A DNA stretch of 26,353 nt. It comes from a virus. The notes beneath the pieces were generated by a model. That model saw only the letters and a list, made by a program, of their open reading frames with translations. It did no database searches and was not told where the DNA came from. A program made the translations under genes and the position numbers. The stretch covers positions 1 through 26,353 of IMG/VR virus record IMGVR_UViG_3300046328_001044; one strand, given 5' to 3'. This document shows positions 9,001-17,177 of the stretch, piece after piece (positions within the stretch are counted from its first letter, which is position 1; each line of letters starts with the position of its first letter).

Positions 9001-9543
9001 CTACGTTGCGGAGGCTGGTGCCGTAGGTGGTTTCTTTTTAATCAAACCTACGATCATTTTAAACAAATTATAGACTATGCCTGAATAAGCAACGCCGGGC
9101 AATACAAACCCCATAATTGTTGAAAAGAAATGTTCCGTTAGTGCCTCGCCCTTAAACAAAAGAAGTGTAATAAGGGCTAATGAACCTACGACGGCTGATG
9201 TGAATGCCTTGCCTCCTTTTTTCGCAGCAATATTTCGCAGTCCGGGAATGAATGCCCCTAATGCGGAGATCAGTGCAAGTAGCGCAGCCTTGAGTGCTCC
9301 AATAAAACCTTCAGTAAAAAAACTATCGGGGCTGGAGTAGTCAACGGTTACAGCCGGACTGGATTCTAAAACAACCGTGTTGGGCGTTGGATCAACAGGC
9401 TGTACCTGTACCAATGCGTGCTGTGGGACGGCTGGAGTCTCAACCTTAGTGGCACCAGTTCGTGCTTTTACATCCTGAGCATAAGTATCGTTGCTAAAGC
9501 AAGCGAACAATGCGAGGAGCATGAGGATAAAGTAATTCTTCAT
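9001..9543 (-). CDS. Membrane protein with Sec signal peptide, unknown role
   Basis: Protein of 180 residues. Residues 1-22 form a Sec signal peptide (Lys, then a Leu/Phe-rich core) with a likely cut at YAQDV. A Pro/Val-rich linker follows (about 30-68). Three hydrophobic segments then occur at about 78-98, 115-132 and 143-168, ending in a basic KKKPPTAP tail. It sits in the head-tail gene block between the tail-tube candidate and neck proteins, an odd place for a secreted membrane protein. A holin-like or superinfection-exclusion role would fit the topology. Neither is shown by the sequence. Confidence 0.8.
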   Translation of the reverse strand: MKNYFILMLLALFACFSNDTYAQDVKARTGATKVETPAVPQHALVQVQPVDPTPNTVVLESSPAVTVDYSSPDSFFTEGFIGALKAALLALISALGAFIPGLRNIAAKKGGKAFTSAVVGSLALITLLLFKGEALTEHFFSTIMGFVLPGVAYSGIVYNLFKMIVGLIKKKPPTAPASAT

Positions 9544-9573
9544 TGTTATTACGAAATTAAAATGAGTGACAAA

Positions 9574-9735
9574 CTATGCGTGTTGTAAAACCTTTTTACG
9601 AACCCGCGTTGATTCTTTTTGTACAACCGTTTGAAGGATTGGCTCTTGTTCAGGTTTTACTTTCGGTTGTAAACCTTTTTGGCCAAAATTGGCAATTTTA
9701 TCTACTAATTCCTTGCGGATATTATCCTTATTCAT
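9574..9735 (-). CDS. Small basic protein, 53 residues
   Basis: A 54-codon reading frame begins with ATG at 9735, nine bases after the previous gene, and ends with TAG at 9574. It translates as MNKDNIRKELVDKI... with a helical N-terminus (1-20), a Pro/Gln/Lys/Glu middle (PKVKPEQEPIL) and a very basic end TRVRKKVLQHA. The upstream TAAATAAAAATAACC is A-rich like other starts here. The tight fit between neighbours and a sensible composition support a real gene. No function can be assigned; it is not a membrane protein. Confidence 0.65.
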   Translation of the reverse strand: MNKDNIRKELVDKIANFGQKGLQPKVKPEQEPILQTVVQKESTRVRKKVLQHA

Positions 9736-9743
9736 GGTTATTT

Positions 9744-9956
9744 TTATTTAAAAAGGTGATCGCTAATTTTTTCGAGACCTTCACTTACCCCATACAGTGC
9801 CTTTATGTTGTCTTCATTCATTGCTATTACCTTTTTAAAAAGGTACACTACAGCACCAGACAGGGCTATAACTGCCGAGATGATAGCAAAAATAAGTAGG
9901 CGAAGAATAGGGTTATTTATTGCCTCGTATGTATTATCAATGAGATCAGGTTGCAT
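9744..9956 (-). CDS. Small single-span membrane protein, 70 residues
   Basis: The frame can be read from a TTG at 10001, but that would overlap the previous gene by 44 bases. The ATG at 9956 comes directly after the previous stop (TAATATG) and is the better start, giving 70 residues. Residues 17-42 are hydrophobic (ILRLLIFAIISAVIALSGAVVYLF) followed by KK, so an N-out or N-in single span is likely, with a charged amphipathic C-terminal helix. Size and topology resemble class III holins or small phage membrane proteins, but position within the tail genes gives no support for lysis. Confidence 0.7.
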   Translation of the reverse strand: MQPDLIDNTYEAINNPILRLLIFAIISAVIALSGAVVYLFKKVIAMNEDNIKALYGVSEGLEKISDHLFK

Positions 9957-9957
9957 A

Positions 9958-10164
9958 TTAAGGATTATTTTGAGTGGGTATCTCTTCCCACCAGTCAACA
10001 AATTGTGGATGCTGTTTTAAAAAGGCAGCCCGTTCTTTATCATTGTATAATTTGGGGAAGTAAAAAACAGAATGGATTTTAATCCCATTTTTATAATCGG
10101 GGCCTATGTATCGAAATTTGGGAGCAGTAGTCTTTACTGCTCCCTTTTTTGATGTATCCTTCAT
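9958..10164 (-). CDS. Small basic protein, 68 residues
   Basis: The frame opens at a GTG at 10194, but the ATG at 10164 starts two bases after the previous stop and is preferred. The protein begins with a Lys-rich MKDTSKKGAVKTTAPKF stretch followed by IGPDYKNGIKIHSVFYFPKLYNDKERAAFLKQHPQFVDWWEEI. It looks soluble and folded only in its second half. It lies between the probable tail-tube gene and a small membrane protein gene. I do not recognise it; a structural accessory role is possible. Confidence 0.65.
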   Translation of the reverse strand: MKDTSKKGAVKTTAPKFRYIGPDYKNGIKIHSVFYFPKLYNDKERAAFLKQHPQFVDWWEEIPTQNNP

Positions 10165-10166
10165 CG

Positions 10167-10694
10167 TTAATTTACGATTGCGCCAGTATACCACAATGGA
10201 GGATTCTTAGAGGCCCACTTGATTGTGACTTCGTAGCCGTTTTTTGGGCTAGTGGTTTCTTTTACCATCACTTCGCAACCATTCACCTTATCGCCAACGA
10301 TTCGGTTAGCCTCTCCATTAAAGTCTTCAACCAACGCAATGTAATTATTGCCATTGATGCCCGACATGGTGTGAGAAGTACTTGCTTTCAGTTTCTCTAC
10401 AAAACCCTTAATCTCGGTATTCCAAAGGCCGTTTTCATCCTTTTCAGAAGTGAAAGCGTTCTCTTTCATTGTGATTGGCCACTGTCGGAAACGACCTGCT
10501 GGTATTGCGGGTGGCCCCGTTACTGCGGTGCGCATCGTGATATTGGTTGACACCTGCAAACTTCCTGTTGTCGGAGCAGGAATGGCATCAACCTCATCAA
10601 TGCAGGTAATATTGATGAGCGGCGTAAGGCCCGGTGCGTTGGTTTCCCCACCGCAAAGGCGTTCTATGTCGTCGATTGTGCAAATGCAATCCAT
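10167..10694 (-). CDS. Probable major tail tube protein
   Basis: Protein of 175 residues with beta-rich composition. The N-terminus carries CICTIDDIERLCGG and then CIDEVDAIPAPTTG. The body has alternating strands (STNITMRTAVTGPPAIPAGRFRQWPITMKENAF, NNYIALVEDFNGEANRIVGD) and ends EVTIKWASKNPPLWY. Beta-rich proteins of this size between the major capsid protein and the tape measure are usually the tail tube, which would polymerise around the tape measure. The four Cys residues at the N-terminus (C4, C6, C14, C31) are unusual for a tube protein. A minor head decoration protein is the main alternative. Confidence 0.6.
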   Translation of the reverse strand: MDCICTIDDIERLCGGETNAPGLTPLINITCIDEVDAIPAPTTGSLQVSTNITMRTAVTGPPAIPAGRFRQWPITMKENAFTSEKDENGLWNTEIKGFVEKLKASTSHTMSGINGNNYIALVEDFNGEANRIVGDKVNGCEVMVKETTSPKNGYEVTIKWASKNPPLWYTGAIVN

Positions 10695-10729
10695 TTTTAT
10701 AAAAAAAAAATAAGTGGTTAAAAAATAAA

Positions 10730-11104
10730 TTACTTCTCTACGAGCAGTTTAGAGCCTTCTTTAGCCAACTTGGTAAGAAGTTCTTTGTCTGCCAATAGGG
10801 ATTCCTCATTGTACTCAACGCCTTCGTAAGAGAAGGATGGGAATTTGAGGGTGTAGGTTTTGCCCGCAACTTTAAATTCCGTGCCTTTCAGCCTTTCAGG
10901 TTGTGTTGCAGGGGACTTTGCCTTTTCTTCTTTTGCCGCAATCATCTCCTCCAGTACGGCTTCTAGGCTTTCTATGCGTGCGGCTTGATCAGCCAATAGG
11001 TCCTGCAATTGGTTTAGACCTGCACCCAATTCCGTTAGTCCTGGTACTTGTGGAGTATCCTGATCTTGATTGGGGCTTTCAGGCAATGCTTCCTTACCTT
11101 TCAT
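10730..11104 (-). CDS. Small coiled-coil protein following the capsid gene
   Basis: Protein of 124 residues with a Pro/Gln/Asp-rich N-terminus (1-20), a coiled coil at about 25-62 (LGAGLNQLQDLLADQAARIESLEAVLEEMIAAKEEK) and a small C-terminal domain (about 72-124) starting FKVAGKTYTLKFPSFSYEGVEYN. The place directly after the major capsid gene is typical for head-completion or decoration proteins. Nothing diagnostic is seen, so function stays open. Confidence 0.7.
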   Translation of the reverse strand: MKGKEALPESPNQDQDTPQVPGLTELGAGLNQLQDLLADQAARIESLEAVLEEMIAAKEEKAKSPATQPERLKGTEFKVAGKTYTLKFPSFSYEGVEYNEESLLADKELLTKLAKEGSKLLVEK

Positions 11105-11171
11105 TGTATTGATTGAATTAGTATTTGATAAAATAAGATTAGCATGCTGCTGCTCATGCCAATCCAGTTAA

Positions 11172-12161
11172 TTACAGTTGATCGTTGACCAACAAGAAGC
11201 CCGGCTTTTTGAGCAGGATTTGTACGCCTACAGGGAACTTGTTGAGCATGTGCGTAAACCATCCCTGATCCTGCATCTTCCATTCGCCCATTTCACCTTC
11301 AACGTTGAAGCCAAAGGCTAAGAACTCAGGACGTGTGCCGATAAGGGCATCATCGTCACCGAATCCGGCAACTGCGACAAGGAATGTCTTTTTGCCACCA
11401 AGCGTGATCGGAATGCCGGAGAACGTGTACTGAGCACGCTGTACATCCTGTAGTGGAATTTCGCGGCCTTGATGCGTTGCTGCATAGTTTTCGAGGTAAT
11501 CCTCAAAGAGCGTATAAGAGCAATAGATGTTAAAGCCCATCTGCTTCATTGTCTTGTCGGCTGCGCGGTAGAACTGGTTCACCTTGGCTACCGCATTTGA
11601 TACGGTAATCGCTCCCGTTGCTACTACGGTGGCCTTACCTGCAACACCTGCATCCAAGGCAATCTTACGGTATCCGTCGAAGCGTGCTGCAAATTTGCGC
11701 AAACCGATATTCGCTGGAGTGGTATCTTCCACAGCTTGCCATACACCGTCTTCAAGTTCCGACATCATTTTTTTGATCGCCGGATCATTGAGGTATTCAA
11801 GGAAGTGCATGTCGTCCATGGACAGACCTGCGCCTTTCAAGTATGCTTTATAGGCTTTTACTTTGCGTGCGTTCAGTTCGCAACGCAACTCTACTTTGAA
11901 GTCGTAGGTTTTGATGCGTACATCGGTGATGTCGATTGCGTCATCGGTAGCTGTGAAGTTCAGGGTGGGATTGTACTCATAGATCAAGTCTTTGATTACG
12001 TCCATCTGAGCGAGAACCATTGTTTCGTCGATACCCGGAAACTTGGTTACATGCCCTGCGGTCTCAAAACCGAGGAACATTTTTTCGATAACTTCGCGAC
12101 CTTGTTTGGTGAGAAACTCATCCACCAGTGCCGAAGGTGATACGTTTAATACGTCTGACAT
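11172..12161 (-). CDS. Major capsid protein
   Basis: Protein of 329 residues that would build the icosahedral head. It follows a protease gene and a coiled-coil scaffold candidate, the standard protease-scaffold-capsid order. The sequence has features seen in HK97-fold capsid proteins: a charged helical N-terminus, a spine-like region about residues 95-140, a middle domain with YRKIALDAGVAGKATVVATGAITVSNAVAKVNQFYRAA, and a C-terminal beta part ending WFTHMLNKFPVGVQILLKKPGFLLVND. No fold-specific signature can be proved by eye, so the assignment rests mostly on order and size. Adenine/thymine-rich bases (TTAAAAA) precede the ATG. Confidence 0.8.
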   Translation of the reverse strand: MSDVLNVSPSALVDEFLTKQGREVIEKMFLGFETAGHVTKFPGIDETMVLAQMDVIKDLIYEYNPTLNFTATDDAIDITDVRIKTYDFKVELRCELNARKVKAYKAYLKGAGLSMDDMHFLEYLNDPAIKKMMSELEDGVWQAVEDTTPANIGLRKFAARFDGYRKIALDAGVAGKATVVATGAITVSNAVAKVNQFYRAADKTMKQMGFNIYCSYTLFEDYLENYAATHQGREIPLQDVQRAQYTFSGIPITLGGKKTFLVAVAGFGDDDALIGTRPEFLAFGFNVEGEMGEWKMQDQGWFTHMLNKFPVGVQILLKKPGFLLVNDQL

Positions 12162-12195
12162 TTTTTAATAGTAATTATTGATAGTGAATAAGTGA

Positions 12196-12603
12196 TTATA
12201 GGTTATTAGCCTCCTCTTTAAATTTCTCCCAGATTGGCATGTCAGTAGTTTTTTTGCCTTCTTGACCACCTTCGCCGCTTTTAATCTTTGTATGCTCTGC
12301 CTTCATTTTTTCCAACTCGTTAATACGGTTTTGCGCTTCAGTATTCTTTTTCTGCTCTGCATCTAAAGCCGATTTATTACTTTGCAAATCAGCAGTCAGT
12401 TTGTCAAACTGAGACTGGAGTGCTTCGATAGTGGCTTTGTTTTCGGATTCGAGTTGGTTTTTAATCTCCGATCGTACATTTTCTCTGTACGCATTGAGAT
12501 CGGTTACCTTCTCCATTTCTGCATGGATTTCGCTTTCGGTTGCTTCCTCGTTAAGTGAGAACCAGCCGCGAAGGGTGTTAAGGATTTGATCAGTCCATTT
12601 CAT
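12196..12603 (-). CDS. Probable scaffold protein
   Basis: Protein of 135 residues, strongly helical, with a long coiled coil at about 40-105 rich in Glu, Lys, Gln and Asn (SEIKNQLESENKATIEALQSQFDKLTADLQ) and a Gly-rich break (SGEGGQEGKK) before a short C-terminal helix WEKFKEEANN. Such coiled-coil proteins between the head protease and the capsid gene are usually scaffolds that guide capsid assembly and are then cleaved. The C-terminal helix would be the capsid-binding part by analogy. Confidence 0.7.
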   Translation of the reverse strand: MKWTDQILNTLRGWFSLNEEATESEIHAEMEKVTDLNAYRENVRSEIKNQLESENKATIEALQSQFDKLTADLQSNKSALDAEQKKNTEAQNRINELEKMKAEHTKIKSGEGGQEGKKTTDMPIWEKFKEEANNL

Positions 12604-12623
12604 TGATAAAAATGATTTGTTTG

Positions 12624-13526
12624 TTATGAATTATTGCGGCGTTTGATATTCGCCTCTAATCGAGACATTGCATATCCTAGCGTGCCAACGCCGTCTATAA
12701 GGCCCCGTTTCTTTGCATCTTGAGCAAAGAACATTCCTCCTCGAAGGGTAGTCTCTTTGTCGTAGTTTAAGGGCCGGTATTTCGTTACTTCCTGCTGGAA
12801 GAGTTTTGCATTCTGCGTTACAATCGTTTGTAGCGGTTTAGTATCGCCCTTCAAATAAGCACGCCACTCTGCATTCTTATCATCGCTTACTTCGGAGTAA
12901 ATATCATCGACGTTTTCACTGTACCACTTTGCGATTTCTTTGTCCACCGATACATAAGTGCCAATGGATCCTACGCGGGTGGCTTGGCCGCTCGCGATAA
13001 TTTCGTCGCTGGCCAGTGTGCCGTGGATGCCCGCACTGGCTAATGTGTCGGCGTAAACCACTACCGCTTTTTTACTCTCTTTGATTGCGTTGTGAAGTAT
13101 TTGTCCGGCTAGGCTTTCTCCTCCTCCAGTATTTGCCCGGATAAAAATGCCTGAGATATTCGGGTGGCCATTGGCCATCATAATGGCTTGTTCAAACTCA
13201 TCCATGCCCCATGTACACATATCTCCGTTGGCCATCATAGGCCCCAAGAGATTGAGTTGCAAAATTGAATTGGGAGGGATATTTCCGCTGTTTCGAGGAT
13301 TCATTACTTCCCATACGCCTACTGTTGCGCCTTTCATATCCAGAACAACAGGCCCATTTATAGACTTTAATCGTTCAAATACTGCTACGGTAGATGGCGA
13401 AGATGAAGCAATTTCTATGTTAGACAAGTACTTGTTGAGGTACTGTGTCGCGAATCCTTGCTCTATGTGCCAGCGTAAAGGATCGCCCGAAAGGATGTTA
13501 TCTATATGTGCATTCCGCTTAAACAT
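12624..13526 (-). CDS. Prohead protease, S49/SppA-like
   Basis: Protein of 300 residues with a ClpP/crotonase-type serine protease core. The motif IRANTGGGESLAG (about 129-141) is the usual oxyanion-side segment, LASAGIHG carries the likely nucleophile Ser164, and VGSIGTYVS (185-193) matches the S49 signature following it. Lys217, 53 residues after Ser164, sits where the S49 family places its general base, so a Ser-Lys dyad is likely. It would mature the prohead by cutting scaffold and capsid N-termini. The ATG lies four bases after a CAATTTTG box and just downstream of a terminator, so this gene starts a new transcript. Confidence 0.87.
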   Translation of the reverse strand: MFKRNAHIDNILSGDPLRWHIEQGFATQYLNKYLSNIEIASSSPSTVAVFERLKSINGPVVLDMKGATVGVWEVMNPRNSGNIPPNSILQLNLLGPMMANGDMCTWGMDEFEQAIMMANGHPNISGIFIRANTGGGESLAGQILHNAIKESKKAVVVYADTLASAGIHGTLASDEIIASGQATRVGSIGTYVSVDKEIAKWYSENVDDIYSEVSDDKNAEWRAYLKGDTKPLQTIVTQNAKLFQQEVTKYRPLNYDKETTLRGGMFFAQDAKKRGLIDGVGTLGYAMSRLEANIKRRNNS

Positions 13527-13530
13527 TGGG

Positions 13531-13567
13531 CAAAATTGTAGGCGTGTGTAACGTACATATAGGACAA
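13531..13567 (-). promoter_or_regulatory. Putative promoter for the head module
   Basis: On the minus strand TTGTCCTATATG is followed by 17 bases and CAATTTTG, which ends four bases before the protease ATG. The element fits the Bacteroidota -33/-7 layout (-7 consensus TAnnTTTG) with C for T at the first -7 position. The same layout recurs upstream of the genes starting at 18510 and 23246. Confidence 0.5.
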
Positions 13568-13568
13568 T

Positions 13569-13603
13569 AAAAATGCCCGTAACGACTTACGTCATTACGG
13601 GCA
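13569..13603 (-). terminator. Intrinsic terminator between appendage and head modules
   Basis: TGCCCGTAA at 13574-13582 pairs with 13595-13603 (nine base pairs), with a further three-pair extension after one mismatch and a TTAC loop. On the minus strand the GC-rich stem runs straight into TTTTTATTG, a good U-tract. It lies 17 bases after the end of the membrane-protein gene at 13621 and just upstream of the protease promoter. Confidence 0.85.
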
Positions 13604-13620
13604 AAAACATGGGTAATTCT

Positions 13621-14214
13621 TTATACTGTGGAATAGATTACGCTCGCAATAATAGAAATGATTGCGAGCGTAAGTCGGATGTTGTGCGTTATCCGAGGTA
13701 TCTTTAATCCTAGAGATGGCAGACCGTAATATTTCCCCTCTGGATCATCGGTGCCTTCGTAGTTCCAATCCTGATTATTCAATAGGTTTATCATTGTTTT
13801 TTGTGCAATGACGGATGGATAAACGGCCAATACTGCGCAGACTAAAGAATCCAATCCGGCAATAATAAATGCCGATCCTAGTAATGATTGCTCCAGCAAT
13901 GTCCAGAGGTGTATATCCGTAGTGTATTTGTAATGCAGAAAACGAAACTTATAATTCAATGCTAGAAATACGCTTGCTATACATCCACAACTGGCCAGCA
14001 GAATACCATACTTCATCAGTTGATCCGGTATAAAATACCAGCCTTGTTGATCGAGTAGTATCCGCATGATAAATAAGGTAATGGCTGACATGCCTAAAGC
14101 AATGATGATAGGGTGTTCGCTTTCTACTTTATTGTTGTACATCATGCCGTTTCGGACACCGCTTAGGAAGCGGTGTAGGATGAAGTAGATGAATAGGATT
14201 GAAAATGTTGGCAT
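13621..14214 (-). CDS. Multi-pass membrane protein, unknown role
   Basis: A GTG at 14238 could start the frame inside the previous gene, but the ATG at 14214 lies five bases after that gene and is preferred, giving 197 residues. Hydrophobic segments appear at about residues 1-17, 35-52, 65-87, 104-130 and 175-195 (LTLAIISIIASVIY), so about five spans. A loop with NNQDWNYEGTDDPEGKYYG lies at about 143-160. No family is recognised. It is the last gene before the terminator, following secreted proteins, and may act at the inner membrane with them. Confidence 0.75.
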   Translation of the reverse strand: MPTFSILFIYFILHRFLSGVRNGMMYNNKVESEHPIIIALGMSAITLFIMRILLDQQGWYFIPDQLMKYGILLASCGCIASVFLALNYKFRFLHYKYTTDIHLWTLLEQSLLGSAFIIAGLDSLVCAVLAVYPSVIAQKTMINLLNNQDWNYEGTDDPEGKYYGLPSLGLKIPRITHNIRLTLAIISIIASVIYSTV

Positions 14215-14219
14215 GGGTG

Positions 14220-14951
14220 TTATTTGCTTTGTTCCCACTTTTTCTTGCGAGAGTTGTACTTCATTATTGTGCCGGAGATGGTTACTGTGCCGTCAGGGTT
14301 TAGTTTCGGTGGTAGCATTTCTTCGGATTCTGTAGGGGGTGGAGCAATCGAATTCCGGCTACTACTATTATCGCTTACTGGTCGCAATTCATATTGATTA
14401 TTTATATTCCGATAACGCTGATTGTTGCCTGTTTTAAACAGATCGGTTGTGTATCCGTTCAGGTTATTCAGTCGAATAACACTTCTTAGATAAGTCATTT
14501 CACGCCACGTTGCAGAAGTATCTGCACGGTATTGGAAATTAGAAGCAGTTCGTCGGAAGCGGATTGGAGTTCCGTTTAGTTGCCAGTACCCTGTTAGATA
14601 TAAAGTTGGGTCTTTTTTAGCAAAACTGTCTAATGGATTTCTTCCTATTACGTTTTGTATATTTCGGTAATAGCGTGCCATTTCAGTAATACGCTTACGG
14701 AGTTGGCTGGCGGATTCTGCTAACGCTGCATATTGTAATGCCTCCGCTTCGGCTTTAGCACTTAATACTTGCATAGATATTGTTGTATCGCCTATTTTGT
14801 AAGTCGTAATCGTTTCCATGCCGTTGCCGAAAACTTGCAAACGAGACTCGTAAAAAAGCCCCGCGCGGTTGAATATCCAACTACTGTCTATTTCCTGTGC
14901 CGAAGCCGTAAAAAAGGCAAAAAAGGCAATTAAAAAAAGTATATTTTTCAT
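14220..14951 (-). CDS. Secreted protein with Sec signal peptide, unknown
   Basis: Protein of 243 residues. Residues 1-18 form a Sec signal peptide (MKNILFLIAFFAFFTASA) with a cut before Gln, typical of Bacteroidota. The mature part begins with a beta-like region (about 20-58), then an Ala/Glu/Arg helix (about 62-100), then a mixed region with YLTGYWQLNGTPIRFRRTASNFQYRADTSATWREM, a Ser/Pro-rich linker (about 193-208), and an end KLNPDGTVTISGTIMKYNSRKKKWEQ. It follows three other signal-peptide proteins, with its ATG one base after the preceding gene. It could be an appendage component or a periplasmic partner of the fibre-like proteins. Confidence 0.8.
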   Translation of the reverse strand: MKNILFLIAFFAFFTASAQEIDSSWIFNRAGLFYESRLQVFGNGMETITTYKIGDTTISMQVLSAKAEAEALQYAALAESASQLRKRITEMARYYRNIQNVIGRNPLDSFAKKDPTLYLTGYWQLNGTPIRFRRTASNFQYRADTSATWREMTYLRSVIRLNNLNGYTTDLFKTGNNQRYRNINNQYELRPVSDNSSSRNSIAPPPTESEEMLPPKLNPDGTVTISGTIMKYNSRKKKWEQSK

Positions 14952-14952
14952 A

Positions 14953-16290
14953 TTATTTTATATTTATCACTGTGCCGATTCTTTGTATGAGATAAATTTT
15001 GGCTGGAGCAGCAATACCGCTACCACCTGCGCCGCTGACTAATGTCGTAGGATTAAGAGCCGTATCCGTGTCTATCCCTAACGTGTACCCGCTTGCGGCT
15101 GAGAACGTTATTGCGTTAGTTGAGTTTCTTGTACATCTAACTAAATAAGGTTTCCCTTCTACTAGCGATGCGCCTAACGTAATTGTAAATGCGCCTGCAT
15201 TAGCATCGCACCTAATATTATAGTTCTCCCCGCCCGGAGTTGTATTAGAGGTAAGCAATAATAAAGCGTTTACGGGCTTATCTGTTAATATTTTAACCGT
15301 ATTTGCGGCTCCCGCATCCTCTTGAAAAAAGAGGGCTTGGGAGTTAGATGAATAAAAAATACTGCCTGCTGGTGGCGTAGAAGGTGGCCCCGTGGGTGTA
15401 TCATCTAATTGGATATAACCAGTATTGTTGATAGTTATGCCGTAGGAATTTGCCTTGATGCGCATTGTATTCGCATCGTTCGTCCCTAATATAGCGGCGG
15501 CGGCGAAGGAATTGCCGCCTTGCACAAACGTATTGGTTGCAGGGGTTACTGATAAGACTCCAGACGACATGGATAAGTTTGCCCCTAATGTGACGTTCGT
15601 TATATTGTTAGAGACATCTCTTCCTGTAATCGTTGTTGCGGTTGACCCGCTCGCATCGACTCGAGCAAGACCATTCACATGAAACGTGCTAAGAGGGTTT
15701 GATGTATTTACGCCAAGGTTTCCGCTACCATCGCTACCTTTTACAAAGATTGCAGGGGCGGTATTCCCACCCGTTTTAAAGATAATGTTTCCGCTTGCAG
15801 CGTTTGCGGATCCAGCAATGTTTGTGTTGAAAATTATCCCGGTAGTTGATCCTAATGTATTAGTTACAAGATAATCAGCAATTGAGGAATTTGCATAGTT
15901 AGGAGCAAAGTAATCTACGTTACCAACACCAGACCCCACAGCATTTATGAAAGAAAGTCCATTTATTGCGAAAGAACCTGAATTTGTGTTTTGAATAATT
16001 AATCCCCTAGAGAACAGGTTATCATTGTACGTTAATTTTAACTGTTGCGATGTATTAGTTAAAATACTATTTACTAAATTTTTACTAGAAGAAAATTTTG
16101 GAATAGCATCAACCGATCCAGTGCCTGTAATATCGCCGAGATTGCTCGGCACATATTCGGTACCATTCCAAATTAAACCCTGCCCTGTTGTCGCGCCAAA
16201 TTGCCCTATTTGCCCCGGATGTATCTTCGGCTCTACCACCTGCCCAAAAACCAAAACAGGCAGCAACAAAAATAAAAGTAAACTCCTCAT
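14953..16290 (-). CDS. Fibre-like secreted protein with Sec signal peptide
   Basis: Protein of 445 residues. Residues 1-16 are a Leu-rich signal peptide with a cut at FG-Q, and the mature N-terminus QVVEPKIHPGQIG resembles that of the next upstream protein. A WNGTEYVPS motif lies at 41-49 and GTGSVDAIPKFSSSKNLVNSIL near 56-77, both common in Bacteroidota fibre and adhesin proteins. The rest is Gly/Ser/Thr/Asn-rich and beta-like, as in phage tail fibres and repeat adhesins, with a C-terminal domain from about 330. ATG and the previous stop overlap as TAATG. A receptor-binding role is likely by composition and place; the signal peptide is unexpected for a virion protein. Confidence 0.8.
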   Translation of the reverse strand: MRSLLLFLLLPVLVFGQVVEPKIHPGQIGQFGATTGQGLIWNGTEYVPSNLGDITGTGSVDAIPKFSSSKNLVNSILTNTSQQLKLTYNDNLFSRGLIIQNTNSGSFAINGLSFINAVGSGVGNVDYFAPNYANSSIADYLVTNTLGSTTGIIFNTNIAGSANAASGNIIFKTGGNTAPAIFVKGSDGSGNLGVNTSNPLSTFHVNGLARVDASGSTATTITGRDVSNNITNVTLGANLSMSSGVLSVTPATNTFVQGGNSFAAAAILGTNDANTMRIKANSYGITINNTGYIQLDDTPTGPPSTPPAGSIFYSSNSQALFFQEDAGAANTVKILTDKPVNALLLLTSNTTPGGENYNIRCDANAGAFTITLGASLVEGKPYLVRCTRNSTNAITFSAASGYTLGIDTDTALNPTTLVSGAGGSGIAAPAKIYLIQRIGTVINIK

Positions 16291-17177
16291 TACTGTAATG
16301 GATATTTAAAGGTTACAACTTCGCCCGTCGCTAAAACCCGAGGGAAAGTAAGTGTGCCGCCTGATCGAGTAACATTACAACCCGAACACCCGCCCGCGCC
16401 GACAACGTGCCTTACCCCATTTCTATACACCCAAATCTTGCTGTTTTCTGCTGGTAATGTCCCCGACATTGTAGCAGTTGTTTGCCCTGAGGTAAACGTA
16501 GCAGTCGCTTCTACAAATAAATCTTCTACATTAACAGTACCACCCGATAGCGAAAGTGTAACGACGTTATTTGTCGCGACGTTTCGGCTTACTGATTGTA
16601 TTTCGTTTGTTGTAGATCCGTCCACCTCTGTCCCGGTTATAGTTATTGTTGTACCGGAGGTTGTCGGTACATTTATGCCGCCACCTGCGATAGTGAATGC
16701 ACCACCACCGTTCGATAGCGTTACGGTGTTCGTTGCGGTTGCAATCGTTTGTAGTTCATTAGTATTACTTAGATCGCCCGTGTTAGAAATAGTTACACCC
16801 GTTATATCTATGCCCGTTCCTGCGGTGTAAGTCGTTCCTGCATCGGGCTGTAAAGACCAGGCTGTGCCGTTCCATTTATATACTTGCCCGGCTGATGTAC
16901 CATTCGCGATCATCGCTGGTGTAACAACTCCATTTGCGATGACGGTTGCATTTGCCGCACCCGTAACGTTGCCCGAAAGGGTGATGTTCGGAACTAATGC
17001 CGCAGCAAGCGCGGCGCGAGTGATGTGCGTGTGAATAGTTGCGCCCGTTGCAACGGTAGGAATATCACCCACGCCTGCGCCATACGCGCCGATGGTTGCG
17101 ACGGGAATAAGCGGCTCAACGGGCTGTGCCAAAAGAGCCAAAGGCAACATTAAAATAATCGAAATTAAGAATCTCAT
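16290..17177 (-). CDS. Fibre-like secreted protein with CxxC C-terminal domain
   Basis: Protein of 295 residues with a signal peptide (1-17, cut at LA-Q) and mature N-terminus QPVEPLIPVATIG. The body is Thr/Ala/Gly/Asn-rich and repetitive, with KWNGTAW at 101-107 and paired SNTNELQTIATATN and GSTTNEIQSVSRNVATNN units. The last 50 residues (IWVYRNGVRHVVG...FPRVLATGEVVTFKY) form a small beta domain of a kind seen at fibre ends, but with CSGC at 264-267. The upstream neighbour ends in a similar domain with CSDC. The start overlaps that neighbour as ATGA. Likely an appendage or adhesin; the disulphide idea is inference. Confidence 0.8.
   Translation of the reverse strand: MRFLISIILMLPLALLAQPVEPLIPVATIGAYGAGVGDIPTVATGATIHTHITRAALAAALVPNITLSGNVTGAANATVIANGVVTPAMIANGTSAGQVYKWNGTAWSLQPDAGTTYTAGTGIDITGVTISNTGDLSNTNELQTIATATNTVTLSNGGGAFTIAGGGINVPTTSGTTITITGTEVDGSTTNEIQSVSRNVATNNVVTLSLSGGTVNVEDLFVEATATFTSGQTTATMSGTLPAENSKIWVYRNGVRHVVGAGGCSGCNVTRSGGTLTFPRVLATGEVVTFKYPLQ

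Noticed and set aside
10149-10550. 133-codon plus-strand frame
   Set aside because: Mirror of the probable tail-tube gene; no promoter, leader or neighbour on the plus strand.
11142-11159. GCATG/CATGC inverted repeat after the capsid gene
   Set aside because: Only five pairs with an eight-base loop and no U-tract; too weak for a terminator.
13621-14238. GTG start at 14238 for the membrane protein
   Set aside because: It would overlap the upstream gene, while an ATG at 14214 lies just after that gene's stop and begins the hydrophobic helix properly.
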